Source: a virus
Virus record (IMG/VR): IMGVR_UViG_3300043787_000071
Location: 1-46,081 of that record
Strand: one strand, 5' to 3'
DNA length: 46,081 bases
Within the stretch, counting starts at the first letter, position 1; every line of letters begins with the position of its first letter. Position numbers and translations under genes: made by a program. Below the pieces are notes generated by a model, which saw nothing but the letters and a program-made list of their open reading frames with translations, searched no databases and was not told where the DNA came from. Positions 24,007 to 31,711 of this stretch are shown one piece after another.

Positions 24007-25227
24007 ATGGCGCGTGCGACGAGAGCCGAGTGGGAGAACTGGATCGCGCTTGCGCGGACACGGGACATCCATGATGTCGCCGTCGAGTATGGCGCACACT
24101 TAAAACGGGAGGGGCACGAGTGGATCGGACCCTGCCCCATCTGCGGCGGCAAGGACCGCTTCGCCGTCAATCAGCAAAAGCGAATCTTCAACTGCCGAGG
24201 CGCTGGCGAAGGCACCTATGGCTCCGGCGACAACATCAACCTCGTCATGCATGTCGTCGGCTGTGGTTTCATCGAGGCAGTCGAGCGGATCACCGGCTCG
24301 CCGCGCCCGGACCGGACCCGCGACGAGAACGCGGACGAGCGCAAGAAGCGGGAGCTGCGGCACCACGCGCTGGCGGCCGAATATGCCAAGCGGGAGGCCG
24401 AAGAGCGGGCCGCCCTGGAGGCGAAGGCGGCGGCGGACGAGGCCAAGATCGCCGATGTCATCAAGCGCGCGGTGCCGATCTGGGGCACCCATGCCGAGGC
24501 CTATATGCGCGAGACGCGCGGCCTGACCCCGCCGCGTTGGCTCACGGGCGACTTACGGTTCGTGGCCTCTCTGGATTATTGGGGCGCTGGGGACAATGGC
24601 TCGAACGAGCCCGTCCTCCTCGCCAGTGTACCAGCTCTGATCGCCATCATCCGCGATGCGCTGGGCGACGTCGTCGGCATCTCGCAGACCTACCTCGACC
24701 CGAAAGAGCCCATCAAGTGGACGCCAACCGGGAGCCCGCGAAACAGCGCGAAAAAGATTCGGGGCAAGAAGCACGGCGGAATGATCCGCCTGGGGCGGCC
24801 CGCTGAGACGATCGCGATAGCGGAGGGCTGGGAGAACGCGCTCGCATGGTACCAGCTCGGGCTCGGGCCCGAAGAGGTCATGCTGGCGGCGGCAGTCGAC
24901 CTGGGGAACCTAGCGGGCCGCGCGACCGGGCAGATCGCCCACAAGACGCTCGTGGACCCGGAAGGGCGGCCGAGGCGCATGCCGAACGGCCTGCCGGACC
25001 CCAAGGCGCCAGGGTTGATCCTGCCGCAGGGCATCAAATCGGTCATCATCATCGCGGACACGGATTCGGAGAGCTACGCCACGGCGGGGCAGATCTCGGT
25101 CGCGGTTCGCCGCTTCCACGCGCAGGAACTCAACGTCGAAGTCTCCTGGCCACCCACCGGCCAGGACTACAACCAGCTTTTGCTGGATGAGCTTGCACGA
25201 ACTGCAAATCCAGGGCTAGAGTCATGA
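24007..25227 (+). CDS. DNA primase with CHC2 zinc finger and TOPRIM domain
   Basis: 406 residues. The N-terminal zinc finger has CPICGGKDRF (C43, C46) and C63 in FNCRGAG. A charged linker (about 100-155) follows. The TOPRIM part has TIAIAEGWENALAW (acidic residue near 270) and SVIIIADTDSES (DxD near 350), then the QDYNQLLLDE motif. This is the phage/plasmid P4-like primase layout. Coupled to the helicase gene by an ATGA overlap. It also carries an operator palindrome in its last codons. Confidence 0.87.
   Translation: MARATRAEWENWIALARTRDIHDVAVEYGAHLKREGHEWIGPCPICGGKDRFAVNQQKRIFNCRGAGEGTYGSGDNINLVMHVVGCGFIEAVERITGSPRPDRTRDENADERKKRELRHHALAAEYAKREAEERAALEAKAAADEAKIADVIKRAVPIWGTHAEAYMRETRGLTPPRWLTGDLRFVASLDYWGAGDNGSNEPVLLASVPALIAIIRDALGDVVGISQTYLDPKEPIKWTPTGSPRNSAKKIRGKKHGGMIRLGRPAETIAIAEGWENALAWYQLGLGPEEVMLAAAVDLGNLAGRATGQIAHKTLVDPEGRPRRMPNGLPDPKAPGLILPQGIKSVIIIADTDSESYATAGQISVAVRRFHAQELNVEVSWPPTGQDYNQLLLDELARTANPGLES
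25192..25208. promoter_or_regulatory. operator palindrome inside the end of the primase gene
   Basis: CTTGCACGAACTGCAAA matches the early operators at all core positions, although it codes for LARTAN. It may act as a roadblock or auxiliary site within the rightward operon, or set up looping with 22183-22220. Confidence 0.5.
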
Positions 25228-26546
25228 ATTATCCAGCCGTCCTCGAACATCCCGTCGGCATCGAAGATGGCCATGATTTTCTGAAGCGCATCGCGTGGAT
25301 TTTTGAAGAGCCGGTCAAATCGAAATTCGGAGCGCTTTACTTGGATCAGCTCGATGACCCCGGCCCGGAGCACAACTGGCTCGTCCAGGGCTGGCTCGCG
25401 GCCAATGAAGTGAGCGTCGTCGCCGGGGCCTCGCGCTCGGGCAAGTCTTTTCTCGCGCTCGAAACCGGGTTGTGCGTCGCCGAGGCGCGCCCGCTCTTTG
25501 GCCTCAAAGTCAAGCACGGCGCGGTCGTCTATCAGGCTGGCGAGGGCGCGATCGGCGTGAAGAAAAGGCTGCGCGCATGGCGCCAGCATCATGGCCGGGT
25601 TTGGACGCGCGAGACTCCGTTCGTTCTGCTTCAGCGGCCGATCGACATCTATCATTCGACCGAAGAGGTCGATTCGCTGATCGCTGAGATCCTGGCGCAC
25701 GCGAAGGTGTTCGAGGACCCGCTGCGGCTCGTCGTCATCGATACCTTAGCGACCGCCACGCCAGGAGCCGACGAAAACTCAGGCCGGGACATGAGCACCG
25801 TGCTCGGGAACGTCGCGCGAATCTGCGACAAGTGCCAGTGCCACGTCATGCTCGTGCACCACTTGAACGCGGCCGGGGGCAAGTTGAGGGGCCACACAAG
25901 CGTCTACGCCAACGTCGGTCAGGTGATGTTGGTCGAGCGGGACGAAGACACCGGAATCAGGACGGTCAAGCTCGACAAGCAGAAGGATGACGAGGACGGG
26001 AAGGTCATGAAGTTTGAGCTGATGCAAGTCGTCATCGGCGTCGATGAGGACGGCCAGAAAATTACCTCCTGCATCTGCCTGCCCGTCGGCGAGAAGGACG
26101 CCGTCCGGCGCGAAGAAGAATTAAAGGGCTTCCGCCTCAATAAAACGCAGGAATTGTTCATGCAGGCGTTCTTCGACGTCGAGCGCCGCTATGGCCAGCC
26201 GGTCCCGCGCGACGTTTCCTTGCCCGTCTACGTGCGGAGCTTGGCCCCGTGGGAGGACGTCAAACGGGTCTATGGCGACATGAGCCCGTCGGACGCTCTG
26301 ACGCCTGACCAGCAAACGACGGCGGAAGCGGAAATCGCGGACAAGCGCTGGAGGGAAACTATGAAAAAACGAATCCAGCGCATGCGCGAAGATCTGGAAG
26401 CGCTCGGCATCCTGGGCGTCGTTCGCCACGACGGGAAGACTTACGTGTACTGGACCGGCAAGCCGCTTCGCGCGTTCCCCGAAACGCAACCTCGCCCTAA
26501 GGCTGAGAGCGACGACTCGGAGCCGGTGGCTGACGTGGAATTTTGA
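25224..26546 (+). CDS. RepA-like AAA ATPase/helicase
   Basis: 440 residues. Walker A GASRSGKSF at 68-76, Walker B LVVIDT at 169-174, and a conserved MLVHH near 213-217 that fits RecA-fold hexameric helicases of the RSF1010 RepA type. GHTSVYANVGQVMLVER follows. The C-terminal ~140 residues are helical with a basic winged-helix-like part (KRIQRMREDLEALGILGVV). With the primase it should form the replicative helicase-primase pair. Confidence 0.83.
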   Translation: MNYPAVLEHPVGIEDGHDFLKRIAWIFEEPVKSKFGALYLDQLDDPGPEHNWLVQGWLAANEVSVVAGASRSGKSFLALETGLCVAEARPLFGLKVKHGAVVYQAGEGAIGVKKRLRAWRQHHGRVWTRETPFVLLQRPIDIYHSTEEVDSLIAEILAHAKVFEDPLRLVVIDTLATATPGADENSGRDMSTVLGNVARICDKCQCHVMLVHHLNAAGGKLRGHTSVYANVGQVMLVERDEDTGIRTVKLDKQKDDEDGKVMKFELMQVVIGVDEDGQKITSCICLPVGEKDAVRREEELKGFRLNKTQELFMQAFFDVERRYGQPVPRDVSLPVYVRSLAPWEDVKRVYGDMSPSDALTPDQQTTAEAEIADKRWRETMKKRIQRMREDLEALGILGVVRHDGKTYVYWTGKPLRAFPETQPRPKAESDDSEPVADVEF

Positions 26547-26548
26547 AC

Positions 26549-26785
26549 ATGGCCAGGAAACGCGACCGCAAGATCCCGGTGGCAGATTCGGTGCAGTGGA
26601 TGGGCCTCTGCCCTTGCGGCTGCGGCACGTACAACGCTGTGCTCCTCGACGAGCACGAGGAGGCGATCGGCATATTCGGCTGGGATCGCGAGACCTGGGT
26701 CAGCTTCCTCGCGGGCGTGATGCGGCACATTGACGGAGAAGAGTCGAGCGATGGACCTGTATGCGAGCACCACACGTCACATTAG
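26549..26785 (+). CDS. small cysteine-containing protein
   Basis: 78 residues from ATG 26549, two bases after the helicase stop. LCPCGCGTYNAVLLDEH has a tight CxCxC metal-binding look. The C-terminus has WDRETWVSFLAGVMRHID. Its end overlaps the next gene's start by 35 bases. Unknown function. Confidence 0.55.
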   Translation: MARKRDRKIPVADSVQWMGLCPCGCGTYNAVLLDEHEEAIGIFGWDRETWVSFLAGVMRHIDGEESSDGPVCEHHTSH

Positions 26786-27161
26786 CTCGCCGTGCCTCAA
26801 CTGCGGCAAAGCGCTCGACGCTTCCTCGCTGCATGGCGCGGAGCCCGGTCGCGGCCCCGGCGAGGGCGACATCACGATCTGCCTCTATTGCCGTCACGTC
26901 ATGGCGTACCGCGCCGACCTCTCCCTGCGGCCTCTGACTGATCAGGAGATCATCGAGGTCGCTGGAGACCCGCGTTTGGTTTCGATGATCGATCTGGTTG
27001 GCGCCTACAACAAGGACAAGGAACTTGCGGCCCGACGTCGAGGAGGACACGCGCAGGCTGGCGATGCGGAAGCTAGCCGACAAGTACATCGGCAGGCACG
27101 GCGAGCCGCCATCGCTTTTCTCACGGCGGCTCGCCGGGAAGCAGCAAGACCTAAACGATGA
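26751..27161 (+). CDS. zinc-ribbon-like protein, out-of-frame tail
   Basis: Start ATG 26751 follows AGAGTCGAGCG, a variant of the leader motif. Residues 1-91 look real: CLNCGKALD and CLYCRHVMAY (two CxxC), then LTDQEIIEVAGDPRLVSM, a phage zinc-ribbon pattern I recall. After about 27024 codon third positions turn A/T-rich while frame +1 becomes strongly coding. So the natural protein is probably ~91 residues plus a meaningless tail, or it continues by +1 frameshift into the next gene. Confidence 0.55.
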   Translation: MDLYASTTRHISSPCLNCGKALDASSLHGAEPGRGPGEGDITICLYCRHVMAYRADLSLRPLTDQEIIEVAGDPRLVSMIDLVGAYNKDKELAARRRGGHAQAGDAEASRQVHRQARRAAIAFLTAARREAARPKR

Positions 27162-27324
27162 CGATCGCAAGCATATCAAATGGTGCCTGGGCGCAATTGA
27201 GCGCGGCATTGCAAGGGGCAAGATCGAACAATTTAAGGACGCGCAGGCCGCGCTCGACTTCATCACCGCGCTGCTTGAGCGCGACTACAACCTGTACCCC
27301 GAAAGGAACTTACGTGGAGATTGA
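27025..27324 (+). CDS. small helical phage protein
   Basis: 99 residues if TTG 27025 is the start. ATG 27062 is the alternative, but all codons from 27025 have G or C in third position, so coding reaches back at least there. Sequence: DVEEDTRRLAMRKLADKYIG, RRLAGKQQDLNDDDRKHIKW, then ALDFITALLERDYNLYPE. Start uncertain. See the frame change noted for its neighbour. Function unknown. Confidence 0.5.
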   Translation: MRPDVEEDTRRLAMRKLADKYIGRHGEPPSLFSRRLAGKQQDLNDDDRKHIKWCLGAIERGIARGKIEQFKDAQAALDFITALLERDYNLYPERNLRGD

Positions 27325-27508
27325 CGAATTGATGATCCCGACCAAGCAGTTCGCCAAGACGCTGCGCGGGCCTATCAGCGCCCATGTCGAAAAGCATGGT
27401 CTGATCATTGCGAGAAACGATCTCCTGATCGCCCACGATCCGCACACCGGCCGGATCGTCATCACGTTTGAGGTCGAGCAATTGCCGATCAGTCAGGCGG
27501 CCGAATGA
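27314..27508 (+). CDS. small AbrB-like or unknown protein
   Basis: 64 residues from GTG 27314 with AAAGGAA upstream. It overlaps the previous gene by 11 bases. Compact alpha/beta protein: MIPTKQFAKTLRGPISAHVE, then GLIIARNDLLIAHDPHTGR and VITFEV. No clear family. Overlaps the next gene's start. Confidence 0.5.
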   Translation: MEIDELMIPTKQFAKTLRGPISAHVEKHGLIIARNDLLIAHDPHTGRIVITFEVEQLPISQAAE

Positions 27509-27723
27509 CGATCGGGCCAGGGAAATACGACGACCTCGTCACCCCGATACAGGCCTCGACGCAAGCGCGCGGCGTGATCTTGATCGTGGTCGGCGGCAAT
27601 CGAGGCGAGGGCTTCTCCTGCCAAGCCACGCTGGAGGTGACCTTGGCCTTGCCCGCGATATTGAGAAGCATCGCGGATCAAATGGAGGCGGATCTCCCAA
27701 TTATGAGAGGCGAAGCACAATGA
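27505..27723 (+). CDS. small phage protein, unknown
   Basis: 72 residues in an ATGA chain. Beta-rich core (GVILIVVGGNRGEGFSCQAT, LEVTLALPAILRSIADQMEA) resembles small phage proteins annotated only as hypothetical. Probably an accessory early protein. Confidence 0.55.
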   Translation: MTIGPGKYDDLVTPIQASTQARGVILIVVGGNRGEGFSCQATLEVTLALPAILRSIADQMEADLPIMRGEAQ

Positions 27724-27998
27724 ACGATACGGCACAACCGCAAGCCCATCCCTTTCCGCGCTCGGTCGAGGCGTTCGAGGAGGTTCTGAAGCGCTCCCAG
27801 GACGCCCAGATCGCCGCCTTCGCCGTCATCTGGGTGGACCCCAACGGAATCGTTGGGTGGAAGTGGCATTTCGGGAACAGGCCGCAGACCGACTTAATCG
27901 GCGGCATCGAGTGCATGCGCCATACGATCATATCGAAGGCGATGGAGCCGATCACCCAGCCGCCGATACCGGACCCGCCGACTGATGTCCGGCAATGA
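27720..27998 (+). CDS. small phage protein, unknown
   Basis: 92 residues in an ATGA chain. SVEAFEEVLKRSQDAQIAAF, then AVIWVDPNGIVGWKWHFGN and GGIECMRHTIIS form an alpha/beta unit. Tail proline-rich. No function assigned. Confidence 0.55.
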   Translation: MNDTAQPQAHPFPRSVEAFEEVLKRSQDAQIAAFAVIWVDPNGIVGWKWHFGNRPQTDLIGGIECMRHTIISKAMEPITQPPIPDPPTDVRQ

Positions 27999-28273
27999 CA
28001 ATGGGCGCTGGCGGCGCTGCATCTCGCCAGTCTGACCTGACCGCCGCCGATCTCGACTTCGTGCGGCTGACCGCGCTTAAAAAGGCGATGGAAGAATCAA
28101 TTTACGAGATCGAGGCCTACCTCACCGACCTAAGGAGTCGAGATGAAAGAGTGGAAGCTCAAGCGCCTGAAGCAGTGCGAGCATTGCCCTTGGCGGAAGG
28201 CGACAAACCCGCACGACATCCCAAACGGGTACACCGAAGAGCGGCACCGCAACCTCAAGGAGACGATCGCTGA
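27995..28273 (+). CDS. small phage protein, tail overlaps next gene
   Basis: 92 residues. The first ~50 look genuine (TAADLDFVRLTALKKAMEES, YEIEAYLTDLRSR). The last 44 overlap the next gene out of frame with poor third-base GC, so the working part is probably the N-terminal half. Confidence 0.5.
   Translation: MTMGAGGAASRQSDLTAADLDFVRLTALKKAMEESIYEIEAYLTDLRSRDERVEAQAPEAVRALPLAEGDKPARHPKRVHRRAAPQPQGDDR
28134..28145 (+). promoter_or_regulatory. GGAGTCGA start-region motif on the plus strand
   Basis: AAGGAGTCGAGATG: the same extended ribosome-binding motif found before many minus-strand genes, here inside the end of the upstream frame. GCCTAC also lies 17 bases before it, as in the minus-strand leaders. 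Confidence 0.5.
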
Positions 28274-28511
28274 AGACCCCATGGTCTCGCTCTCGGCCTA
28301 CCTGAGAGGGGAGGGGCTCAAGATTATGGCGTGCCACGAGATGCATGACACCCACTGCATCGGCTGGCTCAACCATCAGCTCGGCCCCGGCAACAATCTT
28401 CAGCTGCGCATGCATATGGCGGGCTGCACCAACGCCAGGGCGATTCGGCTGCGGGGCGCGCAGCATCAGACGTTCGAGGACACGCTGCCTTCCGCTCCGG
28501 CGTTCCGATGA
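28143..28511 (+). CDS. DUF6283-like cysteine/histidine protein
   Basis: 122 residues. CEHCPWRKAT near the N-terminus, MACHEMHDTHCIGWLNH in the middle and MHMAGCTNA near the end match the C/H spacing I recall for the DUF6283 family of actinobacterial and phage proteins. It probably binds a metal. It is the last gene before a cluster of hairpins. Confidence 0.6.
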   Translation: MKEWKLKRLKQCEHCPWRKATNPHDIPNGYTEERHRNLKETIAEDPMVSLSAYLRGEGLKIMACHEMHDTHCIGWLNHQLGPGNNLQLRMHMAGCTNARAIRLRGAQHQTFEDTLPSAPAFR

Positions 28512-28521
28512 GACAAGCAAG

Positions 28522-28647
28522 CCTGGGATTGGTCCCCAGGGGAAGGAATCGGCTGAACCGTTCCTTCAGGCCCCCGTCGGCGTTGGGACTTTGCAATTGG
28601 CCCAACGAAAGCACGGGCGGGACAGGGGAGGGCTAATGGCTCTCCCC
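28522..28647. other. four consecutive hairpins between convergent genes
   Basis: Hairpins: CCTGGG/CCCAGG (28522-28540), GAAGGAA-T-CGG/CCG-TTCCTTC (28542-28567, five-base loop), CGTTGGG/CCCAACG (28581-28607), GGGGAG/CTCCCC (28625-28647). The last serves as a two-way terminator. Four in ~125 bases is more than termination needs, so a small structured RNA is possible. Confidence 0.45.
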
Positions 28648-28830
28648 TTGCCGCCTCGCCAGTTCAGCCTCGCACTCCGCCTTGTCCCGGCTCGCGAAGA
28701 TCACGCCCAGGCCTTCGACGAGCGCCCAGGCCTTGCCGAACGGCGCGACGTGCATCGGCCGACTGGCGGCCGGATTCGGCCCAGGCGGCAATCGCGCTTC
28801 CGGTTTCTTCGCGCGTTTTGAGGCGGCCAT
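28633..28830 (-). CDS. possible small protein opposite the methyltransferase start
   Basis: 65 residues from a minus-strand ATG that overlaps the plus-strand ATG of the methyltransferase gene (CCATGG). GGAG lies nine bases upstream. The product (lysine- and proline-rich N-terminus, then WALVEGLGVIFASRDKAECE, AELARRQGE) looks protein-like. Being antisense to nothing functional upstream, it could be real, but length and isolation keep this tentative. Confidence 0.4.
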   Translation of the reverse strand: MAASKRAKKPEARLPPGPNPAASRPMHVAPFGKAWALVEGLGVIFASRDKAECEAELARRQGESH

Positions 28831-29362
28831 GGGCAAGCGCTCCACGTTCAAGAGGGTTAAGCGGGATCTCTACAATACGCCCGTGGAGGCCGTCAGGCCG
28901 CTCCTGGGCTGGCTCCAGCCCCAGACGCCGTTCATTGACCCCTGCTATGGCGAAGGGGCGCTGGCGCGCGCCCTAGAGGCGGCTGGCCACCATTTCTGCG
29001 GCGGCTTCGACTTGCCGATCGACGCGCGCGCCCACTATTACGGCGGCATGGGGTTCGGGGCGGTCTTCATTACCAACCCCCCTTATTGGGGCCAGCCGCA
29101 CGATCTGCATCCTCTGATCCTGAACCTCTCGGATCAGGCGCCGACATGGTTGCTGATGTCGAGCGATTGGCTGTTCAACCAGTCATCGAGCGAGCTGGTG
29201 GCCAAGCGGCTGCGCCGGATTGTCGCCGTCGGCCGCGTGAAGTGGATTCCCGGCTCGAAATACACCGGCAAGGACAATGCGGCATGGTGCCTCTTTTACA
29301 AATATGGGCGCCGCGCCACGTTTATCGGCCGCGCGCCTCCCAGGCCGCACGCAGCGCGCTGA
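28829..29362 (+). CDS. phage DNA N6-adenine methyltransferase
   Basis: 177 residues from ATG 28829. The S-adenosylmethionine site is suggested by FIDPCYGEGALARAL (about 35-50), and the catalytic NPPYWG motif is at about 81-86 (NPPY, N6-adenine class). LLMSSDWLFN, then WIPGSKYTGKDNAAWCLFYK follow. It is smaller than most restriction methylases, as is usual in phages. It may protect phage DNA or mimic a host mark. Convergent with a minus-strand gene that overlaps its last 40 bases. Confidence 0.8.
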   Translation: MGKRSTFKRVKRDLYNTPVEAVRPLLGWLQPQTPFIDPCYGEGALARALEAAGHHFCGGFDLPIDARAHYYGGMGFGAVFITNPPYWGQPHDLHPLILNLSDQAPTWLLMSSDWLFNQSSSELVAKRLRRIVAVGRVKWIPGSKYTGKDNAAWCLFYKYGRRATFIGRAPPRPHAAR

Positions 29363-29573
29363 GCGCGCCCAGCTCCAGCCCGTTGACGTAGGCCTCGATC
29401 GTTTCTGGGGTCGCGTCAGTGCCAGCGGTGCGGCGCGAGAGGGCTACTGCGTAGCAGGCGTCGCGCAAGGACGGCGGACGGGCGCCCGTCGGGGTCTTGC
29501 CTTTGATTAGCATCCCGTCGCGTAGCCGAAACCATGTATCGATGATCTCGTTGCCGCTCAGGCGTTCAGACAT
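29322..29573 (-). CDS. small phage protein, unknown
   Basis: 83 residues, last gene of the 38.9-29.3 kb minus-strand run. It overlaps the upstream stop by eight bases (ATGTCTGA). GNEIIDTWFRLRDGMLIKG, then SLRDACYAVALSRRTAG; helical. Last 40 bases overlap the convergent methyltransferase end. No family. Confidence 0.55.
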   Translation of the reverse strand: MSERLSGNEIIDTWFRLRDGMLIKGKTPTGARPPSLRDACYAVALSRRTAGTDATPETIEAYVNGLELGALSALRAAWEARGR

Positions 29574-29844
29574 CGGTTTTTACCTTCATCCAGTCCCACA
29601 CATGATCGCTGGCGCGGCCATAATAGGCATGGATGCCCAGGACGATGGCGCTGCCGTACTCCCGGTCCTCCCGCTCGTCCGTCCCTATGCGCAATTTGTT
29701 GGCGACCTCCATCACCGTGAACTCCCCGGCGATTAGCCACTGATCCTCGGTTAGCTTGCAGGAATGCTGGAACTTCGCCTCGATCAGCTCGGCCATCTTT
29801 TTCGGCTCGGTAATCTTCACGACGGCGAACAGGCGCTTGCTCAT
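29566..29844 (-). CDS. small phage protein, unknown
   Basis: 92 residues from ATG 29844, overlapping upstream stop. MSKRLFAVVKITEPKKMAEL opens an alpha/beta fold, then EDQWLIAGEFTVMEVANKLR and GSAIVLGIHAYYGRASDHVW. Resembles small single-domain phage proteins with no assigned role. Confidence 0.6.
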   Translation of the reverse strand: MSKRLFAVVKITEPKKMAELIEAKFQHSCKLTEDQWLIAGEFTVMEVANKLRIGTDEREDREYGSAIVLGIHAYYGRASDHVWDWMKVKTDV

Positions 29845-30062
29845 GACGTCGCCTGCCCGCGCACCGTCGCCAGCATGTCGACCAGCGTCTCCTCGTCGAA
29901 GGCCGCCCCCGCGAAGGCCTCGCCACCGCGCGTCTTCAGCATGACGTGCAGGCTGTTGCACTGGTCGCACATGTACCAGCCCGTTTGATGCGCGCGCGGG
30001 AGGTCGTCCCAGTCCGCGACCAGCTCCAGCTGGGTCTTGATCTTTTGTTTCGTCCTCGTCAT
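29841..30062 (-). CDS. small zinc-knuckle-like protein
   Basis: 73 residues from ATG 30062 in ATGA overlap. MCDQCNSLHVML has one CxxC; charged ends. Too few ligands for a full zinc site alone, so it may pair with a partner. Unknown function. Confidence 0.55.
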   Translation of the reverse strand: MTRTKQKIKTQLELVADWDDLPRAHQTGWYMCDQCNSLHVMLKTRGGEAFAGAAFDEETLVDMLATVRGQATS

Positions 30063-30280
30063 TTGAAGGTCACTCCCTTGCCGAACTGCCACTCGAACGC
30101 GACGCTGTCGTCGTCGCGCGCGATAATGTGAACCTTGCGGATGATGCCGATCTGGGCCGCCGGTCTGGTGCAGTAGCTGGTCGCCAGTTCGACCGCGTCC
30201 TTGGCCGACAGGTCTTCGCCGACCTTTTCGTGCCAGTCGTCGGGCAGGTACTGCCAGACGTCGAAACGCTCCTCGGTCAT
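30059..30280 (-). CDS. small phage protein, unknown
   Basis: 73 residues in an ATGA chain. FDVWQYLPDDWHEKVGEDLS, then KDAVELATSYCTRPAAQIGI and VAFEWQFGKGVTF suggest an alpha/beta unit. No family recognised. Confidence 0.55.
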   Translation of the reverse strand: MTEERFDVWQYLPDDWHEKVGEDLSAKDAVELATSYCTRPAAQIGIIRKVHIIARDDDSVAFEWQFGKGVTFK

Positions 30281-30492
30281 GTCACCGACCGCCTGTCTTC
30301 GTCGGGGATCAGCGGACCGTGCGGCAGCTCCCAGCGAGGCGAGAGCACCTTGCGGATCTTCCAGGGCAGAGCCTCGCGCTGGGCATCGTCGAGCGTGGCG
30401 AGGCCGCGATTGACCGCCTCACGCAACATCTCGAACTCATTGTCCGTGAGGCGCAGGCGCCAGCCTCGGCGCATCCTGGCCACTTGCATCAT
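30277..30492 (-). CDS. small phage protein, unknown
   Basis: 71 residues from ATG 30492, overlapping the upstream stop. Basic N-terminus (MMQVARMRRGWRLRLTDNEF), then a helix LREAVNRGLATLDDAQREAL. Could bind nucleic acid; unproven. Confidence 0.55.
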   Translation of the reverse strand: MMQVARMRRGWRLRLTDNEFEMLREAVNRGLATLDDAQREALPWKIRKVLSPRWELPHGPLIPDEDRRSVT

Positions 30493-30770
30493 GTCAACTC
30501 CTCCAAATCCAACTGGACGACCGTGCCGTCCTTGAAACGGAGCTTGCCGTCCGAGAACCACGACCGCAGGCGGATTCCAGCGGTCATGCGCTTGGTGCCG
30601 TTGTTCCCGTCGGCCGGGACGAAATCATCCGGGCAGTCGAGCGACCGCATCAGCGCGACAAACTTCTCGAACGAAAACTCGCCGTCCTCGCCACGCGACA
30701 TCATGGTTAGGAAACGGTCGTAGGCGTCGCCGGAATGCTTAGGATACTGGCGGCGGCGAATCCGGCTCAT
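30489..30770 (-). CDS. small phage protein, unknown
   Basis: 93 residues. MSRIRRRQYPKHSGDAYDRF, then FSFEKFVALMRSLDCPDDF and GIRLRSWFSDGKLRFKDGTV. The start overlaps the end of the next gene upstream by about 30 bases. No family recognised. Confidence 0.55.
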   Translation of the reverse strand: MSRIRRRQYPKHSGDAYDRFLTMMSRGEDGEFSFEKFVALMRSLDCPDDFVPADGNNGTKRMTAGIRLRSWFSDGKLRFKDGTVVQLDLEELT

Positions 30771-30963
30771 CGGGCACCTCCTCGGCGTGACAAATGACCT
30801 TGGTGACTCGCCCGTCCCGCCTCTCAGTGTTCCACTGAAAATTGCGGCGGCCCGTCATCTCGGTCGCCATCTCTTGAGCCTCACCGAAATCCCGCGCGAC
30901 GACGTCGACCGTCGCCGTCTGGTACGCCATCCGCTCCAGATCGATCGTGTAGCGCTGTCTCAA
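30739..30963 (-). CDS. small phage protein, TTG start
   Basis: 74 residues if TTG 30963 (TTGA overlap with the upstream stop) is the start. RYTIDLERMAYQTATVDVVA, then FQWNTERRDGRVTKVICHAE look like a small alpha/beta fold. Start codon uncertain. No family recognised. Confidence 0.5.
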   Translation of the reverse strand: MRQRYTIDLERMAYQTATVDVVARDFGEAQEMATEMTGRRNFQWNTERRDGRVTKVICHAEEVPDEPDSPPPVS

Positions 30964-31442
30964 TGCGCCCTCCTCTTGTCGTCGAGCAGGTTGTCGAAGA
31001 TGCCGGTGAATTGATCCTCGGTCCCCGAGAGCTGGCGCAGCTCGACGCACTTGCCCTTATCGCCGCGCATCGTCGCCAGCGTCTCGTAGCGATGCTCGCC
31101 GTCCTTGTTGGCGGCCATGATCACGACCGCCTCTTGACGGTCCGCGCGCTGGCTTGGCGGCAGCCCGCTGTACTCGGCCGACTTCGCCTCCTCGGCCGTC
31201 GCGCGGGCCATCCACGCCTCGGTCACCATGCTGTACGCCGTGGCGTGTTTCTCGCGCATGACGTCGCGCATGACTTCGATCACCGTGCGCTTTTGCCGGT
31301 CGTCCCCCCACGGCGTGGCGAAGATCTCGATGTCGCCCTTCGCGGTGATCAGGAGCCACGCGGGCGTCAGCTCCGCTTTGCTGCCCACCATGACCCGCGT
31401 GGCGTGCTCCCTGGCCAGTCTAACCATGTCATCCAGTGTCAT
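30960..31442 (-). CDS. phage protein, unknown
   Basis: 160 residues from ATG 31442. MTLDDMVRLAREHATRVMVG, then AWLLITAKGDIEIFATPWGD and QKRTVIEVMRDVMREKHATA. A mixed alpha/beta domain resembling small conserved phage proteins, followed by KDGEHRYETLATMRGDKGKC. The enzyme class is not visible. Confidence 0.6.
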   Translation of the reverse strand: MTLDDMVRLAREHATRVMVGSKAELTPAWLLITAKGDIEIFATPWGDDRQKRTVIEVMRDVMREKHATAYSMVTEAWMARATAEEAKSAEYSGLPPSQRADRQEAVVIMAANKDGEHRYETLATMRGDKGKCVELRQLSGTEDQFTGIFDNLLDDKRRAH

Positions 31443-31446
31443 CGCT

Positions 31447-31644
31447 TCAGCCCTCCGAACCGCGTTCGTCCGCGTCGTCGAGCGGCCATGGCTCTGCGCG
31501 CGCGAACATGTTGAAAGGCGTCGCCGCCTTGGGCTTGAGCACCGCAATAAGCTCGCTCAATTCAGGCGCCGTAAACGTCCACCCGTCGATATGCGGGAGC
31601 TGGCGCTCGATCTCAGCCAATAAATCTTGAAGTTGTTTGCTCAT
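31447..31644 (-). CDS. small phage protein, first after the helicase gene
   Basis: 65 residues. MSKQLQDLLAEIERQLPHID, then LSELIAVLKPKAATPFNMF. The start is preceded by GGAAGGAGTCGAG and, before it, a CGGGG/CCCCG hairpin (31657-31661 with 31678-31682) in the 68-base gap after the helicase stop. Confidence 0.6.
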   Translation of the reverse strand: MSKQLQDLLAEIERQLPHIDGWTFTAPELSELIAVLKPKAATPFNMFARAEPWPLDDADERGSEG

Positions 31645-31711
31645 CTCGACTCCTTCCGGGGATCACCCGCGACCGCGCCCCGAAACGTCGAGGCGCGCGC
31701 GCTGGCAATCG

